Assembly (NCBI GenBank): GCA_037976565.1
Contig: CP137674.1
Coordinates: 33,731,216 to 33,795,215 of the forward strand
DNA from: Mesocentrotus franciscanus
Taxonomy: Eukaryota; Echinodermata; Echinoidea; Camarodonta; Strongylocentrotidae
Direction of reading: 5' to 3'
DNA: 64,000 bases
Made by a program: the position numbers and the translations under genes. Under the pieces are notes generated by a model. That model was given only the letters and a program-made list of their open reading frames with translations, did no database searches and was not told the origin of the DNA. Within the stretch, counting starts at the first letter, position 1; every line of letters begins with the position of its first letter. Below, one piece after another: positions 15,645 to 28,522 of this stretch.

Positions 15645-18600
15645 GAATGATGATGAGAACAAAAAGAGCGGATTTTGTGAATGAATAAATTTTCATGCAC
15701 CTCGGCATTGTCTTTCTGTACTCAAGAATTGCAATGCATACAGAAACAGAATTACCCACCGAAATTCATTGACCATGTCTTTACACGTGGCATTGTTATC
15801 ACACGGGTAAGAGAGACACTCGTCAACCTCCATCTCACATAGGTCTCCAAGGTAACCAAATGAACAGGTGCATTGGATACCCCGATGAAGTCTGTACAGG
15901 TACCATGGTTGTAGCAAGGATCTAGGGCACAGTCATCAACATCTTCCTCGCAGTTTCTCCCTGAAATAGAGCATGTGAAATTTATAAGCTATGTCGGAAA
16001 GTAAGGCTGTCAGACTTCTTTTACTATAGTGACTACAGAATGAATAAGGGACCTAATTCTCGAGACACAAAGTGAGAATTGTACCAAACTAAACATAGAC
16101 AAACATACAGACAATCATGTGAACAAAAACAGACATTAAGCTACTTGAAAATATACTTGGAATCTGACATGCATATTAATCGCATCCAATAATCAGCCAT
16201 CCTTATGTGAAATATGAATTAGAGGAAGAAAAAGGAGAAAAACAACATAGAGAAATATCCTTAGACGATATAGCATTACTAGATGAATCATAATAATCTT
16301 GTAATAATAGCTTCACTTGGCTAAAGAGGAAACACAATACAATGTCTACATATAAACCATTGTGATGTATGTAAATTAATCCAACCTGTATATCCATCAG
16401 GACAGACGCATTCGTAATACTGTGGTCCATCAATACAAGTCGCTCCATTACGACAGGGATTAGTATGGCATTCATCTACATCTTCTGAACAGTGTCTACC
16501 TATATGAAGTAAAGCAAGAAGATAGTATCTTCAATTATTAGCGATCATAACACCCTTCCTTTAAGCATACTAGTTTTCAGAGATTGAAAGGATTATTATA
16601 GTAATAATAATATTTAAAGTGTAACATTTTTCATGGTGTTTAACCCTTTTAAATCATACTATCACCAATATTTTGTACATACAAAATGAAAGACTTTGCT
16701 AATATCATGTGAATTTACATAAACAGTAGATTTCAGAAAAAAATATAAGATCATGCTTAGGGCATCTGATGTTACATAAAACTAAATTGAAACTTAACAC
16801 AATACTGTTTAGCAATAAATGGCTTTACTTCCTAGAATGAAAATAACAATTGAATTCTAGTCCAAACGGCTTAGAATTCAATTAACAAATACCAAAAATA
16901 AATCTTCTTTCATCGTCATAAAATATTTGTGTAAATCTTGAGAACCTAAAGACATTCTTCAACTCTTTTTCTCCAACCACATGTCTCACCAATATGTCTG
17001 ATTGAGTTTTCAGAAATTGATGAACAGAACTGACAGGATGGAATGAAGAACTCACCAGTAAATCCTCTTGGACAATGACACATATAACCATCTATGAGGT
17101 CACGACAGGAACCATTGTTCATACACATTGCCGTTTCACATTCATTGATATCCATCTCACATCGGGGTCCTGTTGATAATTGATTAAAAAAATACTCTTA
17201 TGTTTATCTTATATTAAATGGTTCATCATGTAAGGAAAGTTATGCATAGGTAGAGATTAGTTTTGTTTATTTGTTTGTTTTATCCGACTGCTAAGAAAGC
17301 ATGTTTATGCTTCAAAGCAAGCACCATATCTCTAACGGACTTGGTAATAACGATTAATGCTTTCCAAAGGGCACTAGCTCAACACTTGTGGTTTCGACCC
17401 CGGGAACTGAGCCGTCACGCCTCAGTTAAGTGCAATAGCATAAAAGATTATATCTCCTGATAGCAATGCTTGTATTTCATAACTTAATAATATCATAAAA
17501 CTAACGGAGTTAGTATAAAAGCTCTCCTGCTGTTACTTTCATAATATTGGACAGCATATCAAATAAGGTAATGTAAGCTTACAATTTACGTGCAGGGAGA
17601 ATCTAGTTATGCATGTCAAAAAAAGGTTACCGGTATTACATATTCAAGGCAGCATCCACATCATCTTTACGATGAATCAAAATTCATCTTCAACTATGCT
17701 TTGTGAATATACGTAATGGCGACCCCATTACGAACCTCGTGCCTTCCTCCATTTATACAAATGTAAATTGTGTTTAATATTTTGTATTTATTTGATGATA
17801 AGAAGGAAATATCTTTTGAATCAAAACAATATTTCTTTGTTTCTATAACCCGCTCCCTTCCCGAGACCTTGCTTACTTTCTAAAAATCCATTTAATCCAT
17901 GTACATGTACTATGCATACCAGTGTAACCAGCAGGACAGGTGCATATGTAACCACCGGGTGAAGACTCGCAAGATCCTCCATTACGACACGGTGATGAAA
18001 AGCATTCACTGAATGGTAGAGACCTCAAAGACATCATACGTCCAGCTGAACTTCGCTCATTGGCAGAATCTTAGTATGATAGAAGAGAAATATCTTACAG
18101 ATTTGAGAGAATTTGCGTTCATTAATCCATACACAAAAATACCTGTAACATCCAATGATCCCTAGTCTGATTTGGCAGAAGATTGGACCTCGCCCACAGA
18201 TTAAAGTTAGAATATTGTCATCCACATGGATAGCAGGATGAAATATTAGAATGATAAAGATTGACTTAAATCGTTACTATTGATTTCATGGCACTACAAG
18301 CTCACCATCCAAAGAAGCTGGCAGATTGGCACGAAGGAATGTTCACAATAAATTGCTCAGTCCGCATTGATAAAAAAGTGTGTTAATGATTATGATTTCA
18401 CAACAGAATGGAATACAGCGTTCACTAAATATATTAAAAACACCGCTGCTATTTATCATAAGATCGCTTCTGGCGAAACAACAATTGTACCTACCGCAGT
18501 AAGAAAGTCTGAGATAGGGGAAGGACAATTATTGATTTGCTGGATGCAATCTGTGAAAAGGCAAAGGTTTTACGTTTTACTGCATTTCTCAGTATCTAGG

Positions 18601-21600
18601 CTAATTTAATATCAAGTTTAACTTACTCCTGCAGTATGTGATTGTGATAGAGCCAGGATTAGAGAGAGGATAATCTTCAGGACATAGTAGACAGTAGCTG
18701 GATCGTTGGCTCATCTTGAATGTACCTGCTGGACATGGCAGGCAGGGTGCCAAGCCATTGATTGAGGTTTTACCGCGAGGGCAGTAAGCTGCGGGGGAAG
18801 CATCGTATTCATAAATTGTTTTTAACAGACAGAAATGACTAATCAATGAACGTTCTTTCATTAAAACTAGATATATTTCATGCAATAATTACGGAAAAGT
18901 TATAAGTCGAAGTATAGATTATTTTTGTAGTTTCTTGCATTATTTTCAAGATAAATAATCTTAGACATCAAAAGGAAAATATCCTACAAGGGTAGTATAC
19001 TTAAGAATTTCATAGAAAAAGCCTATTGTATTGAGATTATGGGCATGTCTCGCACTGCATATCTATCATCTTTACTGATTGACCAATAGTACACTAATTG
19101 AGATTGAAAAACAAATGACGTCAGGATGGTCAATTTGAACCATCATAAAATATTCACGAAGTCATCCTTAGAAAAAGCCTTCCTAAACACATTTATCTAC
19201 TCTTGATGATACCTTTGCAATCTGACAGTTTCCATGCACCATGTGAGGGAGTATGTCGTCTTCTCGGACATTCAAGACACTGAGTACTACCCCTATTTGG
19301 TTGGTAGGTGTTCAATGGACACAGTTCACACAGCTCTAAACCAGTCAATGATTTACTCCCAGGCTCACAATAAGCTGTTGAAGAAATTAATTTAACAAGT
19401 ACTATCAACACTTGAAACTTGAATCTTGAACGTTCATGGCGATAACTTTCAATGGAAGTATGTGACGGTCAAACTGAACCCATTGGGGGAAAACACCTTT
19501 ACTCCCGTTGCATATAAATGTTTGACTGCCTTATAGACTACGCCCATCACGTCTGTCAATACAATTAGCATATGCGCCTGTAATTTAAAGCAATATCTGC
19601 ACTGTCCATCTTGAATGAAGTAACTTTCAGATGGAGAGTCAAAGATCGCACCAGTGAGTTGCCATCGCATTCTTACGTTAGCTATGGCACTACCTAGAGT
19701 AATGACGCAATAATCTAACCTGGAAATATCAAAGCTACTGGATGTCGAAGTCAGACCCTTTGCTCAACCACTCCTAGAAGAGCATATATTTTTATCTAGA
19801 CTGTGCAAAATATCTAAAACATACCAGAAGATGAAATGGCTTGATTTCGTTACATCATGTGGCTGTGTCTTCATCTAGGCTTTTAAAGGGCTATATTGAT
19901 AGAAACATGCCAAACATAACCATTTTCAAAATGGACTATAAATACAAATGCTTGCAACAATGTTTATAATCTTATTCAGATGAGGGATGGGAATCATTTG
20001 ACCCCATACAAATTCGGGTCACTATTTGGGTGAATTATTTTATTCTTTCTTGACCATTGGCTCCCCTATGAAACAAAAAAAAATCCCCAAATGTGACATT
20101 AAGAACGTGGCATTTTAATATCATTCATGAAATCTCTTAAACATCCACATGTATGGTCTAACACACCTCACTCAATGCTATATATCTAATACCTCACCCA
20201 CCTTTGCAGTCTGCCAGTGATGTGGACTTTGTGTTGACGGTAGAAGTTCCATTAGGACAATGCAAGCATGACAATTGTCCAATCTGATTCTGGTAAGTAC
20301 CGATCTCACAATACTCACAGGATAATGTAACTATATCGAAGTATGTTCCAGGGATGCATTGCACTGACAAAGAGAAGGGGAAACAACGTTTTCTTTGTTA
20401 AGTAATATTTATCTTGTGTGTGTGTAATTGGGTTTTTACAGACATGTATCAATCAGATATGATTATTTACGTCTGGGGACCTACCTTTAACGTCACCATC
20501 CGAAAGACGTGACTCAGTTTCGAACCTGCGTCCTCGGCTGAATCAGTTTGTAACTTCCATTGTTAGCTGGATTACAGGCGCACGCCACAACGCCCAGTTT
20601 TATATTTATCTTGTGTGTAACATTTCCTTATATACTGATATTGGTGTAGATTACTATTCAGGTATGGTTTATCATGACAAGTTTCCTGTCATTCTGAACA
20701 TAATGATATCGTCAATAATCACGATAGGAAGATTGAAATATAATTCATAGGAAACCTGCTCCTTTCTTCCTTCTGTTTCAAATCGGATTAGCTTTTGCCA
20801 ACCGACCCGAATAGTGTTCATAGGTCCATCCTTTTGAAGAAGAACAAATCAAATATGTTTTTGGTGCCTTTTATTTTAAATATGGGCCAACGCCAGGTGC
20901 ATACCAAAAGCCTACAAAGGAAACTTTTCAAACAATATTATGTATCAAAAAGATGGTATTTTTTAAAAAATCTTTAAATCTCCTAGGCGTCATATCATTT
21001 TGTGTTTGTTTCAATACATACCACATTTAGCGTCTTCACCTTCACCGCGTCTAACCGCACCGGCTGAACAAACCGGTTGAATATTCTCCCGATAGACGGT
21101 TATCCGATTGACCTGAAATGTTCTCTCGCTACTCCTGTTAGTACCCGTCACAATGGTCCCATTATCGAAATTAGACTGTATTTGCTCGGAACCGAAGCGG
21201 CAACTTCTACAACCATTTGGTAAGTTTGCTCTGTCCCACTGGCTAATGTTGCTGTCTCGTTGGGACTCGCAGATGCTGTAACCAGACGATAAAAATATGA
21301 AAAGAGGAAAACGTGTATATACTTTTGAGAACTGCCGAGTGTAGAGATGAACGGCTTTTTGAAAAGGGCTTGATAATCTTGCAACATATAGATGATTTGA
21401 AAAGGTTACCATATGAATCATAAATATTATATCATTCTACTTACTTTCTAAATACAACTACTACTACTAGTCGTACATGGAGTAGTAATTGAATTAATTG
21501 GATAACTTGTTTAGCACAAGGGTAATCTGCCACAAGGTCCATATCATAAATTACAAACAATACATTGTCAGACACAAACTGTTAAAAATGAAAGCGTGAA

Positions 21601-24600
21601 AATATATGCAGAAGAGGAACCTTGTAACTTTTAACATATCATAAAATACTTACAAAATGGTGACGAGAAAAAAAAAAAAAAAAAGCTAGCATACAATGGA
21701 AAAGAGAATATATATACATACAGCCTTTTTTTAAATCTAGTGTTAGGAAATTCAAAAGCACTGAGTTTTATCTTTAAATGATACAAGGTTGGAGCATCTA
21801 TATCATTACAATTCTGTCTTAAGCTAAGTGCTAACAATTACTCTAAAATTCTCAAATAATTATCACGTTTTATTTGAGGAAAAAAGCAAACTTTTGAAAG
21901 CATTGAAAACTGTAAGCAATATTATTATGGGTTTTTCTTCTGTGTTTTATCAAAAAGATAGAAAACAAAAATAAAGCACACAAATTTCAACATTTCCATT
22001 ATTTTTGCAACATTTTAGAAAGGTTTATTCATTTTTCATATACAGGATAAAAGAAACAAAGGGACATCTGGAGAAATACAAAACTGAATCAAGACTCACC
22101 ATTAACAACAATGTTGACGAAGAGATTAGGAGACTGTAAGATATTGAGTCTATGAGCAGTGACGCTAACCTCACCAGCACCTTGAAGGGCTAGACGTGAA
22201 TCTGCCCCTGGGCTTGTCTGCTGAAGACTAGATGTTGCACCTCGTAAGAACGGTATAGGATCTAATAAACATGAAAGTATGTGACAATGTCTATGAAGGC
22301 TTCTTACAATGGTAAAATGGTTTTTAAAAACACAGAGAACCATGTTGATGGAGGAGTTTTCTAACATAATCATTTCGATTTTCGTAACTCTTCTCAAGGC
22401 TAAGCCAGACTAAGTGAAGCATATCCCCAAAGCAAATTTTTTTTTAATGACAGATAGGGAATGCAAAAAGGAAGATACAATATAACTTAAACGTGTGCCA
22501 CGTTATTTCAAATTCTCTCATGTCCATTGAGAACCAACTTCAACATAATTTTATATATTCCAGAGTGTGGTAACTGCATTTTTGTTTTAATAAATGAGGG
22601 TGTAAATAAGTATCTGATATGCCAAAGCCCTACATAATTTTGACCGCTAGCTATTACAGGTATGACATGTAATCATATGGAGCGCCAGGAACGTCACAAT
22701 GTGACGGACATGTGAGCAATAAAATAAACCACCATTAGTATTATTATTGTTAGTAGTAGTAGAATTCCCGGCATAATTCACTACTTATATTGTGGCGGTT
22801 TCAGAACTGAAATTCAAAACTTGATGAATAGAAATTGTGAAGATGTTTATAACTTACCTCTGTCTTCACAGTTAGCCTTTACACTGGAAAGCTCACATTT
22901 TACATTCTCTCCACAGTAATTCCGAATCTGTTGAAAAACCAAAGACAGAAAAGATCTACACTTTGCGCTATAGGCTAATGATACATTTATCATAACATCA
23001 TGATACTTGCTAAATATATTACTCATTGCGGATGTATAGTATCAAAAATAATATCGCTAGTGATATTCGTTTGTCTCGCAATGTATGTTCAACACGGGAT
23101 CTAAAAGATCACGACGTTTCGTGCGCCGCTGCAACACTTCGTCAGGTGATAAAATACAATGTAAGCAAGCGGTCCGCCCGTTGAGTACAAAACACGCTTT
23201 GCTTACATTATATTTTATCACCTGACTAAGTGTTGCAGTGGCGCACGAAACGTCGTGATCTTTTAGATCCCTTGTTGACCATACATTGCGAGACAAACGA
23301 ATATCACTAGTGATATTATTTTCATTATCATGATTCTTTGTTTAATTTTTCAGATCTTTTGGATAACAACACATGCCTTCGTTAACTACGCTCCGCTGCA
23401 TAATTAAGCAAACATTGTCTTTCAGCTACAGTGCTTGATGCATCGCTTCAAGAAACGTCTGACTTTTTTTTAGCCATACTGAAGTTCTAACAAGAACAGA
23501 ATTTATGATATCTTTTACCGGTTCCTCGAGGTTGGTCGCCAATATTCTCTCGATGTTCCGAGCAAACGCTGTGTCGCAGTCAGACGTCTCGTAGAGAAAT
23601 GTCATGGGTTGTAGAACATTCTTAGCATGATGGGTCTCTGGAAATCATGAATAGAATTAAGGAAAAAGATATTGAAGAGGAAAAGATAACGTAATTGTGA
23701 TAATTCGTTAATTCAACACATCTTTACAACTCATTCCGGACCTTATCGGTTGTGTCCATAAATGAACACTGATTTTCTGTTGAGAAATGCCTCATGAATC
23801 TGAGAGATTCATCTTCACAGTGAAGAATTTATCTCTGCCACCGAACTAGGCCTATATATACATTTCGTCTCTTGGGAACCTTATTCTAAACACAAACGGA
23901 GAACGGTCATGACTGATAAAGATTCTCTACTGTACTTCCCAAAATATCTGTCAGTCGCTATTGCGTGCGAATGGTTGTTACAGAATGATGATGTTAAAGT
24001 AAGATTCGTCCCTAGTTGTACACAATCAACATTGACTGATATCTTTAAAAAACAAAACACATACACACACGCACACTCCCCCGCTCACCCTCGCATGGCC
24101 ACACCCACACGCACAGATAAATGTACTAATGTAGCAATTTGTCTATCTACCTGAACAGTCGTCCCATGGTACTTTGCCATCAGGGTACCATGTACCGTTG
24201 AGGGCACAGAAGTATAGCTTCCGGGTCGTAGACATAGCATAACCGGGTCCGCAGGTCACCGAGCAGTTCATTCCTGCGTGGTGTGAAAGCAGATTGCAGA
24301 TCCACCAACTGGGTCACGTGGCTTCTGACACAAATTTTCTAAGAACATAATTATAAGAAAACATGATTTTAAAGTAAGAGGATTTTCAGTAAGAGGTCGA
24401 GACAGGCATTTCTTTAGTACAATGCGTGTCCTCCGTTTGCGAGACAAGTTACAAATAATTAAAATAAACGAGACCTTCGAGTCATGCTGCTCCCTTCAGA
24501 GCAGCATAGAAACAGTATGGGGGTAACAAAAACATCTTCAAGTCTGGTATACTCTGATAGTTCGTCTTCAAGAAAAACAGATAACGATGAGGGCAGTGGT

Positions 24601-27600
24601 CGATAGAGGTGGTGGTGGTGGTGATAATAATAATAATAATAGCTAGTTCTTATATAGCGCTTTTCAGGACCGAAGGCCCTCACAAAGCGCTTTACAGATG
24701 TATATATTATTACCCCGGTCATCGGATTCAGGCTTACCCGCACACAATGTATGCACATTCTCCACTCCCTGGGAGCATTCCAGCCAGGCGTCATTTTTAC
24801 AAGCGCACACTTGCTAATCTAAGCACATTAGCTTTCGCATCCTACCGGGTACCCATTTAACACCTGGGTGGAGAGTGGCAAATGTAGATCAATGTCTTGC
24901 CAAAGGACATTAGTGCCGCGGTGGGACTTGAACCGCGGACCTTGTGATCCACAGTCTGGTGACATATCCACTCGTCCACGACACCTGATCGTGATGATGA
25001 TAGTCGTAGTGGTTGTGCTCATGAGAATGATGAAGATGATGACAATGATGGTGATGACGTTGATGATAATAATCATGCTAATAAAGACAAATTTATATAG
25101 CGCATGCATAATAACTATAATCTCTCTATACGCTTAACAAGGTAAACTACAACCAAACAAATACAACGTTATGCTTACAAAATACTCAAACTGGAATTTT
25201 ACATTGTGGATGGCATTATAAACAAAAACTAGAAAAAAATGATTAATTCCTTAACCATGAAAGTGCTATTTTTTAATGAAACGTCTAAGTAAACAGGTGT
25301 AAAATCACAAACTACATGTTTATCAGTATCAACATAGCATCCATATATTCGGATAAGAGGTTGTAGAGAAATATTTACTCACGTTGTACATCAACATAAA
25401 TTACACATGAACGAGTGTTTCCGGCTGCATCCGTCGCTAGATACTCCACAAGCGTTGTACCGAATAGGAATACGCTGCCAGGGTCATGTGACCTCGTCAC
25501 TGTTATGTCACCACCAGAGTTGTCCGAAAACAAGGGTTCTTCCCAAGTTACTCTATGTTCTTTTTGTGAGGTAATGAAGGTACTAGGTGAACGACATCGC
25601 CTGATCGATGGGGGCTCCCGATCTATCGAATTGAAGAAGAAAAAAAATCAAGTGAAAAAAACGTTACTGGTATAGAGAATTATCACCAGTGTTTAATAAG
25701 GTGATCAAGTATTTTAAAGACATTTGGTTGCCTCTGAAATGAATTTTATTTATTAGTGAGAAGAGTGTTCTTTATTCTCTTTCCAACTGAGACGGGATAT
25801 ATGCCTATTGCCTAATATAGTATTGATAAATTCCCATTTCCGGTCCTACATTAAGGCGGTGCTGGTATTTGCACTTGGGAATATAAAATTATATTACTGT
25901 ATAAAATCGTCCTCCATTTTTTCCTTACCCTCAACAATCACACTAAAGACACACTGCGCGATGTTTCCCGACTGGTCAGTTGCGCTGTATGTGATATTCC
26001 ATTGACCAAGAGGAAATGTCCATGGTGGATGTACATTAGGAATAGCATGTAAGAGTGGCATCTCTCCGGAATTGTCTGTAGGTCTTGGTACGTCCCACTC
26101 GAGGACTACTCGATCCTGGTGCGGAGACGTCACCGTCGAGATGGCTGTTGGACACTCCAAAGAGGGCGAGATGTAATCTGGATAGGTTGCAAAAAAAATA
26201 GACAATCTTTGGATTTATATGATTGTTGTATTCATCACTCATGGGTTGGATTGCCCTATTCAGCTTTCTTTATCAAAGGGGTCCATAGATAGATATTCTA
26301 CTTCCAAGCAACTAAGTTGAAAATGAGGGCACGTTTATCGAAGAACTACATGTAATTGAATTTCTGTTCGGGTTGAAGTCAGAAGTTTAGGGCGTTCATA
26401 CACTTTAAAAAAACGAGAGCTACTAAGTAGTTGATACTATCACTGATACAATTTGATAATCATAATGTTTTGTAATAAGTATAAAGACTTAGAGTGAGAA
26501 GGAGAGATATAAAGATAATAAAAGAGCTCTCAAAGTTGTATGGTCAAAGTAGCGCTAATTTTTATATCAGTGTGTTTGTATACATATATTTTTTTAAAGT
26601 GTTCTTTGCCTGTTCATTGAAAGGATACGTCTACTCACCGATACATGCCTGACTTGGATCAAACTTATTGTTCCAGCTCCCATTAGCCATACATTCTTTC
26701 TTCCTAGGCCCGCTCCGGTAGAAGCCTTGAGTGCATGCTATCTTACACATATTTCCGTAGTCTTGTCGCTGTGTACTGCAGTGAGATGGAGTCATGTACC
26801 CATGAGGGATAGGTGGCAACGTCGGGCACTGAATGGCTATAATGAATCAAATTACACTATGATTGCTACTTTCAAAATACTTTCGTATCCTTTTGTTACT
26901 AAATCTTAATCATAAGTGTACCGATAAAGAAGGAGAGATCATTTTATAGAAGGAGTAAAAGCCTGCAAGAAAGGGAGAGGGGAGGGGGAGTCACAGATAG
27001 ACTGAGAGAGATAGAGTTAGAGAATGGGATGTGAGTGGTGAAGAGAAAGAGAAAGAAAGAGAGACAGACATATGGACAAAGAGACAGAAATGGAGATATA
27101 CACAAGGGCTTTTCTAGTCTAGTGGGATTCCATAAACTGTGTTTTTTCATGGACGCCAATATTCCAAACAGATTTTTTTCTTCCAGACTTATCAGGTCTA
27201 AGCATTCCAGGCCCCTGTTTCATAAAACTTGTTATCAATAGCAAGATAAAATAATTGTTATAAGCTACTGAAATCCTTACATTTGATTGGCTACGAGCAG
27301 ATTTGTCATAGATATGTGGCAGATGTTTTGATGACAAGTTTAATGAAACAGGGCCCAGTTGTTCGGATTGCTTTTAGATATCACTTATGAGGGTATTCTT
27401 ACGTCTGCAGTGTACAGGTAGTCCATCCCAGTGGGCGATAGGAAGACAGCGTCTTGAGTGTGATCCTATGAGCTTAAAACCTGTATCACATGTAGCAGAA
27501 CACACTGTACCGAACGCATAATCATCGGAGGTACATTGAAGGGATCCATTCAGTGGGGCAATCAATACCTCACAGGTCTTTACTGTAATGAAAATGAAAG

Positions 27601-28491
27601 GGAAAAACATCTTATACCAATAAAATTCAGAGGCCTTAGGGAGAGATATAAACGAGACAATACGGGTTGTATAGTCTGTCAATCTAGCAGTGTAGAGAAC
27701 GACTACCATTCACTATTATATAAAAACAGAAACATTATAAACCAGTACATCTGTATAAAAACATGAAGAATAATACACATTATCGTAATATAAGTCGCTA
27801 CAGCAGACAAATGGTTGGGGGCAATTCCTAGCTCCTCTAGATTTAACTGGTGTTTGCCGACCAGGTCGGACTATTCAATTGGGCTGCCCGAGCTCCAACA
27901 GTGACTATACCAATGATGTAATTATTATACATGTATAATTAGTTATATATATATATATATATATATATATCGAATGTTTCTCTTTGCTCCTTGGTAGAAT
28001 TTGCTGTATTTTTTTTAAACGTATAACTGGGGTTCTTTATCACCTGATTAACTGTTTAATAAGACTAATCAAATATGCATGACAGAATATTCAATGCTCA
28101 TATATTAAATAAGTAAATCTACTTATACAATATTCAGCAATTAACATATGAAAATGTCAAAGAACGTTTTCATAATTTAGCTATACGCCCAACATAATAA
28201 ATATAAGATTGATAGATATACCTCGACAATCAAATCCTTCTCCGGACCAGGTTCCATTGGAGAAGCAGAGTCGAATACTGCTGCCCGTCACCTCATATCC
28301 GCGGTTACATCGAATCGCACAGGCTCCATTCACTACGTTGCTACACTCGACGAACTCTCCATTCTCCGGTCTTTGTAATAAAGGGCAATGGATGACTAGG
28401 AGAGCAAGGAAATATAACAACATTAAACAGGATAAAATTGCGAAATGGTAACAAGAAGATTGAAAAGTGTTTGCATTGACATTTTGTTTTG

Positions 28492-28522
<31 letters not shown>

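Noticed and set aside
23057..23296. 79-codon ORF on the minus strand
   Set aside because: Lies wholly inside the palindromic element; open only because the two arms are inverted copies.
24920..24986. tRNA gene on the minus strand
   Set aside because: A and B boxes are present but no proper cloverleaf; shared body and ATT tail in several copies show a SINE.
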